DNA of 64,000 nt from Chitinophagales bacterium (GTDB lineage: Bacteria > Bacteroidota > Bacteroidia > Chitinophagales > CAIOSU01). The stretch lies in contig BPHB01000002.1 in assembly GCA_026003335.1 (NCBI GenBank), positions 744,001-808,000 of the forward strand, given 5' to 3'. The notes beneath the pieces were generated by a model. The model had not been told where the DNA came from, ran no database searches, and worked only from the letters and a program-made list of their open reading frames with translations. Every line of letters starts with the position of its first letter. The first letter of the stretch is position 1. This document shows, piece after piece, positions 1-7,355 of the stretch. A program made the translations under genes and the position numbers.

Positions 1-1
1 C

Positions 2-1561
2 CCTGATTTTACTTTTTATCTGTATTATCGCAATACCCCCACCGCACTGAAAGTGGAAGGCTTTGCCAACAATGACCCCAATCTGGGAATTGTTACGGTT
101 AACTTTAATCCCATACCTGATCAGTACCGCTTTCCCACAACATACCCGGGCAACTTCTCCGGCTCCAGTGGCTTTCAGGAATCCAAGCCTTTCAACCAGC
201 TTCCCCCAAGCATTCAGCAGCAGATAAACTCTGCCATCAGTAGCATACCAGGCGTAAGCGTCTCTAAGGTGCGCGTGACCTTTACTTCCACGTATACCGA
301 TACTATTGACGCGTGGGGGCTGGTAACCACACCGCTGGGCACTTACAAATCCCTACGCAGAAAACGTGTAGAAAATTCCAACACCAAGATTGAAGTGGAG
401 CTGGATCCTATCATAGGATCCAATTTCTGGCAGGAAATATCCAACACCAGCTCTACCACCACTGATCACTCCTGGCTGGCCAAAAACACCAAGCTTCCAT
501 TGATTCTCCTGGGGTATGATTCTTTGAGAAATATTGTTTCGGCCTCCTATTCAAACATCCCTCCCCTGCCTGTTGCTTCGTTTAGCTGGAGCAACCCTTC
601 CGGGGGCCTCGTAGCCTTTACCGACAATTCCCTTAACACCCCTTCCTCCTTTCTGTGGGATTTTGGTGACGGCACCACCTCCTCCCAGCAGCATCCCAAT
701 CATACCTACACATCCAACGGCAGGTATTACGTTTGCCTTACTGCAACCAATGCCCAGGGTAGTGATACCTATTGTGATTCCGTTGAAGTTACCCGCATAG
801 GTTCGGGAAACAATCCGCCCATCGCTGTAGATGACTCCGTGCAGATTGTCTATCCTGACAGTGGCATGATTGCCGTGCTGAACAACGATATAGACCCTGA
901 CGGAGACAGCCTCACTGTCGTACTGGTATTTCCGGCAGCCAACGGCACTACCACAAAGCTTCCGGGTGGTGTAGTGCAATATAAAGCCAATGCCGGATTC
1001 AGGGGTTTTGACAGTTTTCAATATATCGTTGAAGACAATGGCACACCCACGCTGCGCGATACGGCTACGGTGGTAGTGCACGTGGTGGGACCTCCTTTTG
1101 CAGACTTTAGCTATGCCATAAGCGGTATGACAGTTACCTATACCAGCCTGTCATCCGGTGCTGACAGTGTAGCATGGAATTTGGGTGATGGTACCACAGC
1201 GAGTGGCAATATTGTGGTGCACACCTATGCCACCAAGTCTGTGTACACGGTGTGTCTGACAGCATTCAACGGTTATGGCTCTGATGCCAATTGCAAAAAT
1301 GTAGACCTCAATGCCGTAGGAATCAGCTCTATTAACCCCGCTTCGGTAAGTGTGTTTCCCAATCCGGCACATACCCTGCTGCGCATAGAGACTGATTTTC
1401 CCCTTCACAGTGTAGAGATACTGGAATGCACCGGCAAGCGGGTGCTTTCTGCAGTATACACGCACCTGATGCATATAGCCGGCCTACCTGCAGGTTTTTA
1501 TCTGCTCCGTGCTACCGGTATGCACGGAGAGGTTGCCTATGTGCGCCTCATTAAGAAATGA
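2..1561 (+). CDS. T9SS type A cargo protein with two PKD domains (5' end outside window)
   Basis: The frame is open from the second base of the window, so the start lies upstream; a GTG at 53 is only an internal codon. In order the protein shows an N-terminal module containing YRFP and a WGLVTTPLGTYKSL motif, a PKD domain (about 568-790, WDFGDGT), a calcium-type cadherin/Big_9-like domain (about 814-1090, NDIDPDGDSL), a second PKD domain (about 1095-1300, WNLGDGTT), and a C-terminal type A sorting domain (about 1340-1558) starting at VSVFPNPAH and ending LIKK. Such domains are exported by the T9SS and anchored on or released from the cell surface. The N-terminal module aligns with the protein at 5633-7174 (YRFP, WGTLKTPYGTFTDV), so the two are paralogues. 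No catalytic domain is visible; a structural or adhesive role is inferred. Confidence 0.9.
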   Translation, partial: PDFTFYLYYRNTPTALKVEGFANNDPNLGIVTVNFNPIPDQYRFPTTYPGNFSGSSGFQESKPFNQLPPSIQQQINSAISSIPGVSVSKVRVTFTSTYTDTIDAWGLVTTPLGTYKSLRRKRVENSNTKIEVELDPIIGSNFWQEISNTSSTTTDHSWLAKNTKLPLILLGYDSLRNIVSASYSNIPPLPVASFSWSNPSGGLVAFTDNSLNTPSSFLWDFGDGTTSSQQHPNHTYTSNGRYYVCLTATNAQGSDTYCDSVEVTRIGSGNNPPIAVDDSVQIVYPDSGMIAVLNNDIDPDGDSLTVVLVFPAANGTTTKLPGGVVQYKANAGFRGFDSFQYIVEDNGTPTLRDTATVVVHVVGPPFADFSYAISGMTVTYTSLSSGADSVAWNLGDGTTASGNIVVHTYATKSVYTVCLTAFNGYGSDANCKNVDLNAVGISSINPASVSVFPNPAHTLLRIETDFPLHSVEILECTGKRVLSAVYTHLMHIAGLPAGFYLLRATGMHGEVAYVRLIKK

Positions 1562-1576
1562 CCTTTACAAAGGTTT

Positions 1577-2566
1577 TTAATCCAGGCCGGTGTTGGGGTG
1601 CTCACGCCCAAGGGGCTTCTTTTTGGTGATTACCGTATCCGGCTCGGCTTGCTCCAGTTCGCGTTGTAGCTGCTCATCCACCCGGGGATTCAACAGCCCA
1701 TCAAGATCAGGCTGGCCGGCATTAACCCAGGCTGTGAACCAAAAGCTGCCTACAGTGATAATGGCTTCCCTTAGCCTGCGCTGCACCATGTCATTCAACC
1801 TTTGATCATAGGCCTTACTAAACGCTTCAGAATAAACCCTTACCACAGTGTTACCCCTCTGCTCATAGGTGTAGATTTTGTCTTCGGGAAATTCATTCCG
1901 TAGCTGCCGTTCCAGGCTCAGTACGCTGTCCACAAGCAAGTGGCTGGCCAGCACTACATCCCATATCTTCTCCAATGGCTGGTCAATATACTGCGCTTTC
2001 CCAACGAAATAGTCATAATCTTCCCCAAACAGTTCCGGGATGCGCGACTCCCAAAAGCCGTGAATGCCGTGTTGATTGGTGAGCTGTCCGTTATAGTTCT
2101 TTGTAGTGTGCAGGGGAACGTGCGCATCCGCTACGTAATGACCCAGATCAGCAGCAAGTCGTAATATTCGGGCTGCATCCCGCTCACGGAATGCCGCGGT
2201 CAGCCAAAGCGTTACCCGCTCCACGTGCCAGGGCACAATGCCGTAGGTCATGAGCGTGTCTTCGGTAAATTTTTCTACCGCCTCTTTCCAGGTGCGGGGG
2301 AGATTATCAAACGGATAAGTTCCGTAATGATCAATATCTATATAGTGCCGAGGGGCTTCCTCCGCACTAGCATATCTTCTTTTATCCGGATTGACAGCGT
2401 TTTGTGTTACATACTCAATGTGGTGTTTAAAGAAGCCAAACATTTCGGGTGGCAGGGTAAGCACAGCTACCCTGTTAACGCGCTTGTGCGCCCAGAAGCC
2501 CCATGGAGGCGCAGCTACCAGCAACGGAACAAGCAATAGCGTTACAAACACCACAACTGTTTTCAT
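1577..2566 (-). CDS. S1/P1 nuclease / zinc-dependent phospholipase C superfamily protein
   Basis: This 329-residue exported protein has a signal peptide (MKTVVVFVTLLLVPLLVAA). The mature N-terminus PPWGFWAHKRVNRVA matches the S1/P1 nuclease start, where the N-terminal Trp and a nearby His bind zinc. Further conserved points are HYIDIDHYG, LGHYVADAHVPLHT (the H..xD.H.PLH zinc site) and HGIHGFWESRIPE. The family cleaves single-stranded nucleic acids or 3'-nucleotides, or phospholipids in the related PlcC branch; which applies here cannot be read from the sequence. The ATG at 2566 was chosen over an upstream in-frame start at 2605 because it begins the signal peptide and overlaps the preceding DUF502 stop as ATGA, suggesting translational coupling. 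The C-terminal tail (DEQLQRELEQAEPD, then a KKK stretch) is charged and probably disordered. Confidence 0.85.
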   Translation of the reverse strand: MKTVVVFVTLLLVPLLVAAPPWGFWAHKRVNRVAVLTLPPEMFGFFKHHIEYVTQNAVNPDKRRYASAEEAPRHYIDIDHYGTYPFDNLPRTWKEAVEKFTEDTLMTYGIVPWHVERVTLWLTAAFRERDAARILRLAADLGHYVADAHVPLHTTKNYNGQLTNQHGIHGFWESRIPELFGEDYDYFVGKAQYIDQPLEKIWDVVLASHLLVDSVLSLERQLRNEFPEDKIYTYEQRGNTVVRVYSEAFSKAYDQRLNDMVQRRLREAIITVGSFWFTAWVNAGQPDLDGLLNPRVDEQLQRELEQAEPDTVITKKKPLGREHPNTGLD

Positions 2567-3168
2567 AAGTCTTTGTTTTGTTCTGCCTCCGGTTTTATTT
2601 CCCATTCGGTAATACCCCCTGAAACGATAAACTTCATGAACTCAGCCACAGGTACATCCAGCGGAGTGATGTTTTTGCTATCTACGATAAACAGGTTGCC
2701 TGAGAAATTATAGGAATGCGGAAAATACACGGCTACTTTGTCTTTCAAGCCCATGAAGCTCAGATCCTGACGCGTTATGAATCCCAACTTTTGAAAATCT
2801 GATCGTCCGTTTATATTGACAATGACCGGTTGATTAAACTTGCGCTTATCGCTGACAAATGCCGAAATAAAATCTTTCAGCGATGTGTAAATAATGTTGG
2901 CCAGGGGAGCACGGGCAATTGCCTCCTCCATCATAATAAACAAAGGCCTGAAGACCAATGTAGAACTCAGGAAACCTACCAGAATAACCAAACCCAACAG
3001 CAGAATAAATCCAAGCCCGCGTAACCGGAAGTGGATAATCTGCTCCAGGAGGTCATTAGCAAAATCATCCAGCCTTACGAAGAGAGAAAAGAAAATCATG
3101 AAGGTAATCACCACGGGGGCCAGTAGCAACAATCCCTGAAACAGGTAATAAACCAGTTTTCTGATCAT
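2563..3168 (-). CDS. DUF502 family inner-membrane protein
   Basis: The protein has about 201 residues and two N-terminal membrane segments (LVYYLFQGLLLLAPVVITF and LGFILLLGLVILVGFLSS), then a conserved soluble part with DKRKFNQPVIVN and LGFITRQDL, which is typical of DUF502. The family is widespread in bacteria and is membrane-bound, with no established biochemical function. The ATG at 3168 is preferred over an in-frame TTG at 3228, which would overlap the upstream aminotransferase stop and add a non-membrane leader. Its stop overlaps the start of the S1/P1-like gene by four bases. The run 4412 to 1577 is compact and probably one transcript, though the products share no obvious pathway. Confidence 0.85.
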   Translation of the reverse strand: MIRKLVYYLFQGLLLLAPVVITFMIFFSLFVRLDDFANDLLEQIIHFRLRGLGFILLLGLVILVGFLSSTLVFRPLFIMMEEAIARAPLANIIYTSLKDFISAFVSDKRKFNQPVIVNINGRSDFQKLGFITRQDLSFMGLKDKVAVYFPHSYNFSGNLFIVDSKNITPLDVPVAEFMKFIVSGGITEWEIKPEAEQNKDL

Positions 3169-3224
3169 GGCTTTTGATTTTGAGAGTATCGGCAATGGTA
3201 TGTAAGTTACCAAATAAGGCCGAT

Positions 3225-4412
3225 TCAACTGACAGCTTTTTCTATAGCGCGAATCATCCGGCGGGAAGCATCTGCTATCTTCTCTTCATCTATAATCAGG
3301 GGCGGAGCAATGCGCATACAGTTCTCTGCAAACAGAAACCAGTCGGTGAGGATACCCTGTCCGATACAAGCCTGAATAACCTTACGGCAGGTTTGCGCTG
3401 AATCAAACTCCACGGCTATGAGCAGTCCGGCACTGCGCACCTCTTGGATGACACGATGACTTAAAAGCTGCCGGAAACATTTTTCTTTTGCAGCTACTGA
3501 ATCCGTTAGTCCCGAATCTAGCAACACGGTAAGAGCTGCAGCTCCTGCTGCACAGGACAAGGGATGGCCGCCAAATGTGGTAATATGACCCAAAGGCGGA
3601 TTATCGCTCAACACCTGCATGATTTCTTCTGAAGCTATAAAAGCACCCAGTGGCAGCCCGCCTCCCAATCCTTTGGCCAATATCAATATATCGGGAGTCA
3701 CACCATACTGTTCAAAGGCAAACAATTTGCCGGTGCGACCGAAGGCCGTTTGGGCCTCATCAAAAACAAGCAGGGCTCCTGTGTCGGTGCAACGTGCACG
3801 CAAGGCAGAGATAAACTCTTTTGTAGCTACCCTCACTCCGGCCTCTGCTTGCACCGGTTCAACAATAACACATGCCGTGGAAATATCAATGTAATGCAGA
3901 GCATCTGAAGAGTTAAATTCCAGGCGTTTAATTCCGGGCAGCAGGGGAAGAAAGGGCTGGCGCATGGCATCGCTGCCTATTAGGCTTAAGGCTCCCTGTG
4001 TGCTGCCATGATAGGCTTTATGAAAGCAAGCTACCTCAGGTCTGCCGGTAAATTTTTTTGCCAGTTTCATGGCTCCTTCCACAGCTTCGCTTCCAGAGTT
4101 TGTAAAGTACACCTGCTCCAAGGAGGACGGCAGCAATTGAGCCAGCATTGCAGCTAGCATCACCTGAGGCTGCTGGATCAATTCACCATACACCATCAGG
4201 TGCAGGTGTTTATCCATTTGCTGTCTTAAAGCCTCCATCACCCCGGGGTGTGCATGACCCAGATAGCTGACGGCAATGCCGGAAATCAAATCCAGGTATT
4301 TTTCTCCGGAAGGTGTGATCAAATAAAGGCCTTCGGCCCTTTCAAACTCCAGCTGCAGGGGCGAAGGACTTGTCTGTGCCAGATGCCGGAAAAACAGGTG
4401 CCGGTGATCCAT
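3225..4412 (-). CDS. Class III PLP-dependent aminotransferase
   Basis: This 395-residue protein is a fold type I aminotransferase of the ArgD/GABA-transaminase group. Visible features are the cofactor phosphate-binding segment TNSGSEAVEGAMKLAKK, the HKAYHGST aromatic-stacking segment, the pyridine-nitrogen Asp in LLVFDEAQTAFGRTGK, the Schiff-base lysine in ILAKGLGGGLPLGAF, and a C-terminal RIAPPLII substrate-binding Arg. It should transfer an amino group from an omega- or alpha-amino acid to a 2-oxoacid. The substrate is not determined; there are no arg, bio or hem neighbours. The motif reads DEAQTAFGR where most relatives have DEVQTGFGR. It overlaps no upstream gene, and the ATG at 4412 gives a standard length. 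Confidence 0.88.
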   Translation of the reverse strand: MDHRHLFFRHLAQTSPSPLQLEFERAEGLYLITPSGEKYLDLISGIAVSYLGHAHPGVMEALRQQMDKHLHLMVYGELIQQPQVMLAAMLAQLLPSSLEQVYFTNSGSEAVEGAMKLAKKFTGRPEVACFHKAYHGSTQGALSLIGSDAMRQPFLPLLPGIKRLEFNSSDALHYIDISTACVIVEPVQAEAGVRVATKEFISALRARCTDTGALLVFDEAQTAFGRTGKLFAFEQYGVTPDILILAKGLGGGLPLGAFIASEEIMQVLSDNPPLGHITTFGGHPLSCAAGAAALTVLLDSGLTDSVAAKEKCFRQLLSHRVIQEVRSAGLLIAVEFDSAQTCRKVIQACIGQGILTDWFLFAENCMRIAPPLIIDEEKIADASRRMIRAIEKAVS

Positions 4413-4424
4413 AACATGCCTGCT

Positions 4425-5552
4425 TTACGGTGCCACTTCACCAGGCGAGCTTACCAGCTTACCGTCAGAGTAGTAATTCACCCACTCCACATTGCCGTTC
4501 ACATCCCATTTGATGAAGCGTCCGTGAGGCTTACCATCCCGAAAATTGCGTTCAAATTCTTTCATTCCGTTGGGATACCATGCCGTAAACGTGCCATGTT
4601 CTTTGCCGTCTTTGAAATAGCCCTCGGAGGCTTTATTGCCGTTTTTGTAATATGTGATGGATAGCCCGTCTTCCTTACCCATATTGTAGTGACGAATCCA
4701 TTTCACCTGCCCGGTGCGATACCATTTGGTAACCTTTCCGTGTTCTTTGCCGTCTTTAAAAGTGCCTTCAAATCCTTTTACCCCATTGTCATACCATTCA
4801 ATCCACAAGCCATCCTTTACACCTTCTTTAAAATTGGCCTCAGCAACCAGTTTGCCGTCAGCATAATAATAGGGCCATTTGCCTTCTTTTTTGCCTTTCT
4901 TGTAAGAGCCCTCGGCTTTTTTCTGTCCGTTGGGATACCAGAACTGCCAATAGCCTTCCTTTACATCATCATGGTAATTTCCTTTGGATTCAATCTGTCC
5001 GTTTTCGGCATAGGTTATCCATTCCCCTTCCCTTTTGTCATTCACATATAAGCCTTCCTCCATCACCTGCCCGTTGGGATGCCACTTTTTAAACTCTCCT
5101 TCAAACTTGCCATCCACATGATATGCCTGAGAGGCCGGCTGGCCGTTCTCGTAGTAGGTCACCGTCTTGCCGTCAATTTTGCCGTCTTTATAAAATTCTT
5201 TTGAGCCAATGCTGCCATCTTCAAAGTAAAAAATGGATACGCTGTCTTTAAGGCCGTTTTTATAAAACTCTACCATCTTGATTTTTCCGCTCGGATACCA
5301 GGAAGTGGCCTGCCCGTGTTCCAGCCCGTCTTTATAGAAGACCTCTTTCTTTTTTTGTCCGTTTTCGTAGTACTCTGTGTATTTGATTTTCTGCATGAAC
5401 TCTCCTTTGCCCACATAAGTGATTACTACAGCCGGACTGCCATTGGCGTAAGTTCTCAGAATAACATCATAAGGCTTACTCTCAAAAGAACAGCTTCCAT
5501 ACAACAGCCATAAACCAAGAATCCAGAATTTCAATAAGGCTTGTTTACTCAT
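4425..5552 (-). CDS. MORN/YwqK-type repeat lipoprotein
   Basis: The 375-residue protein begins with a lipoprotein signal (MSKQALLKFWILGLWLLYGSC, lipid Cys at residue 21) and then consists almost entirely of about a dozen degenerate 23-residue repeats of the form DGK.EG.w..WYPNGQ, the MORN_2 repeat found in proteins labelled YwqK antitoxin-like. No toxin gene lies beside it, so the antitoxin label should not be taken as a function. In Bacteroidota such proteins are common and their role is unknown; a surface or periplasmic beta-rich rod is the structural expectation. A perfect TATCTTTG box at 5570-5577 on the minus strand suggests it has its own promoter with a very short leader. Confidence 0.88.
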   Translation of the reverse strand: MSKQALLKFWILGLWLLYGSCSFESKPYDVILRTYANGSPAVVITYVGKGEFMQKIKYTEYYENGQKKKEVFYKDGLEHGQATSWYPSGKIKMVEFYKNGLKDSVSIFYFEDGSIGSKEFYKDGKIDGKTVTYYENGQPASQAYHVDGKFEGEFKKWHPNGQVMEEGLYVNDKREGEWITYAENGQIESKGNYHDDVKEGYWQFWYPNGQKKAEGSYKKGKKEGKWPYYYADGKLVAEANFKEGVKDGLWIEWYDNGVKGFEGTFKDGKEHGKVTKWYRTGQVKWIRHYNMGKEDGLSITYYKNGNKASEGYFKDGKEHGTFTAWYPNGMKEFERNFRDGKPHGRFIKWDVNGNVEWVNYYSDGKLVSSPGEVAP

Positions 5553-5569
5553 TTCGGATAAAGAGCTTC

Positions 5570-5577
5570 CAAAGATA
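5570..5577 (-). promoter_or_regulatory. Bacteroidota -7 promoter box (TATCTTTG)
   Basis: On the minus strand the sequence reads TATCTTTG, a perfect match to the TAnnTTTG -7 element, with TTTA 18 bases upstream in place of the TTTG -33 element. The predicted transcription start is about 10 bases before the ATG of the MORN-repeat lipoprotein. Confidence 0.5.
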
Positions 5578-5604
5578 AAAAATTCACCTGCGCACTAAAG
5601 CGCA
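5578..5604 (-). terminator. Weak terminator-like hairpin after the T9SS type A gene
   Basis: Read on the minus strand, TGCGC and GCGCA pair around a 6-base loop (5589-5604), followed a few bases later by a run of T. It lies about 30 bases after the stop of the gene at 5633-7174 and inside the promoter spacer of the next gene. The stem is only five pairs, so efficiency is doubtful. Confidence 0.3.
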
Positions 5605-5632
5605 TCTTAGTTTTCTCATTTATCAATGATGC

Positions 5633-7174
5633 TTACCGTATTTTAATCAGTTTCCTCACAATGTTTGCCCTGTTGCCGGCAATCTGCAAAAAGTACGTGC
5701 CGGGCAGTAGCTCCGAAAGTTTTATCGTCTCGGCACAGGATGTCTGCTGCATCAGCGTTGAATGTTTTTCAAAAAGTACTCTGCCCCTTACATCCGATAG
5801 CTGAACCATCCAACTACCTGAGAAACAGGGGAACACAATTTGTATTTCTTCGGCAAATGGATTGGGGAAAACTGTTGCGGTTTGTTTTTCTGCTGATCGC
5901 ACACCCACAACGGAATCCTGAGACAAGTCAATAACCACAACCGGAAGGGTGAAGGTATCACATAACGGCTGTGTGCACCCCGTATTGCAGGAAACCAATG
6001 CGACATTGTATATGCCACCTTCTGTATACACATGAGTAATGGCATTTCCGGTTGCCGAAGCTGGGGAAGAGCCATCATCAAAAAACCACTCAAACGTATT
6101 GGCATTTACTGAGAGGCTGTAAAAGCTTATCTCCACGCTATCTGCATTCTGACCTATGATAGCCGGAAACGGCACATATCCGAAGATGGAAGCAGGCTCA
6201 AAACACCGCAGGCTGTCTATATAGTCCAGGTTCTGATAGATTAACGTGCCTCCCACGACCCATGCGGATACACTCAGCAGCGGAATGCCATAAGCGGGAG
6301 AAAGCCACTTATATTCAATCTCCTGATTGGGAATAATCTGTCCGGGAAGGAAATCTGCCAGCGCTAGGGTGTCATTTTGAAAAATGATGGTGTCATAATT
6401 ATAAATTACCGATTTAACTTTTAATACATCTGTAAAGGTGCCATAGGGAGTTTTTAAAGTACCCCACCCTTCCACATAGTTATACCTGCGCTGACCGTGA
6501 TTATAATAGAAAGATACCGGCAGGGTCACTCCGGGAATGGAATCAATCTTTAGTGAATAATTACTATAGGATGAATCGGTATTGCCATAGGCAACAGGGA
6601 AACGATAAATACGATCGGGCTGTGCATACTCTATCATAACCGGAAAGCCGGAAACACGGGCACCCACCGCCACCTGCTCCAAAGCATCAGTGCGAAGATC
6701 AAAGAAATTATAAATATCACGGATTGTGGTAATGCCCAGATTGATGGAATCGTTGGCCACTTCAGCCAGGTCAAAACGATTTACCCAGTTGGAAAAGCAG
6801 GTAGCATTGCAGGTGAGATTGCAGGAGCCTGCACACAGAAAGGCAGGAGTGCCGTTGGCCACACAGGAATTATAGCAATCGGTATAGCAGCGGGCATTGC
6901 AGGAAAACAAATACACCGCCCCGAAACCGGTGCGATTGGGATCAATATAGCGCACTACCCTTTGTGATATGGGGTTAAAACCCGAAAAATCCCACGTTAC
7001 TCCCTGCCCACTGAGTTGATAATCGTAATTATCAATATCCGGCAGGCTGATTTGACTGACAATGAAACTGTCCTGAGGAGAAGCATAATTGCTGCTCTGA
7101 TATACGGATTGACCGAATGCTGTACCTTGAAACAACAAAATCAGAATACCAAAAGACTTATAATGCAATTTCAC
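5633..7174 (-). CDS. T9SS type A cargo protein with PKD domain and C-x3-C repeat cluster
   Basis: The protein has about 513 residues: a signal peptide (KLHYKSFGILILLFQGTAFGQ), a module with QGVTWDFSGFNP, a Cys-rich insert (plus-strand 6797-6907) with eight Cys in two groups spaced exactly four apart (CNARCYTDCYNSC and CAGSCNLTCNATC), a module shared with the 1-1561 protein (YRFPVAYG, WGTLKTPYGTFTDV), a PKD-like domain (FEWFFDDGSSPAS) and a type A sorting domain (TVFPNPFAEEI to LIKIR). I chose the GTG at 7174 because it starts the signal peptide; the longer TTG at 7243 overlaps a good promoter box. The Cys spacing matches the repeat in the protein at 61160-64000. Function is unknown; an exported structural protein is inferred. 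Confidence 0.85.
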   Translation of the reverse strand: MKLHYKSFGILILLFQGTAFGQSVYQSSNYASPQDSFIVSQISLPDIDNYDYQLSGQGVTWDFSGFNPISQRVVRYIDPNRTGFGAVYLFSCNARCYTDCYNSCVANGTPAFLCAGSCNLTCNATCFSNWVNRFDLAEVANDSINLGITTIRDIYNFFDLRTDALEQVAVGARVSGFPVMIEYAQPDRIYRFPVAYGNTDSSYSNYSLKIDSIPGVTLPVSFYYNHGQRRYNYVEGWGTLKTPYGTFTDVLKVKSVIYNYDTIIFQNDTLALADFLPGQIIPNQEIEYKWLSPAYGIPLLSVSAWVVGGTLIYQNLDYIDSLRCFEPASIFGYVPFPAIIGQNADSVEISFYSLSVNANTFEWFFDDGSSPASATGNAITHVYTEGGIYNVALVSCNTGCTQPLCDTFTLPVVVIDLSQDSVVGVRSAEKQTATVFPNPFAEEIQIVFPCFSGSWMVQLSDVRGRVLFEKHSTLMQQTSCAETIKLSELLPGTYFLQIAGNRANIVRKLIKIR

Positions 7175-7240
7175 GCAATGAGGAATAGATATTTTTAAAA
7201 AAGCAGGGCAGCATTTTGCATGGACTGGTTTTCGGGCAAC

Positions 7241-7248
7241 CAAATTTA
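7241..7248 (-). promoter_or_regulatory. Bacteroidota -7 promoter box (TAAATTTG)
   Basis: The minus strand carries TAAATTTG, a perfect TAnnTTTG box, about 70 bases before the GTG start at 7174. Its position over the alternative TTG start at 7243 argues that translation begins downstream. No clear -33 element was found. Confidence 0.45.
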
Positions 7249-7355
7249 GAAAAACAGGCTTTTAAAACATAAAATCAGTAATAAAAAGCACGAAAATTTA
7301 CTTAGAGGCCTTAACCCATTTAGCCCTTCTGCTCCCGTGTGGAAAGGCATGCCTG

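Noticed and set aside
4425-5552. Toxin-antitoxin antitoxin (YwqK-like) label
   Set aside because: The match is only to the MORN-like repeat; there is no toxin gene, and the protein is an exported lipoprotein.
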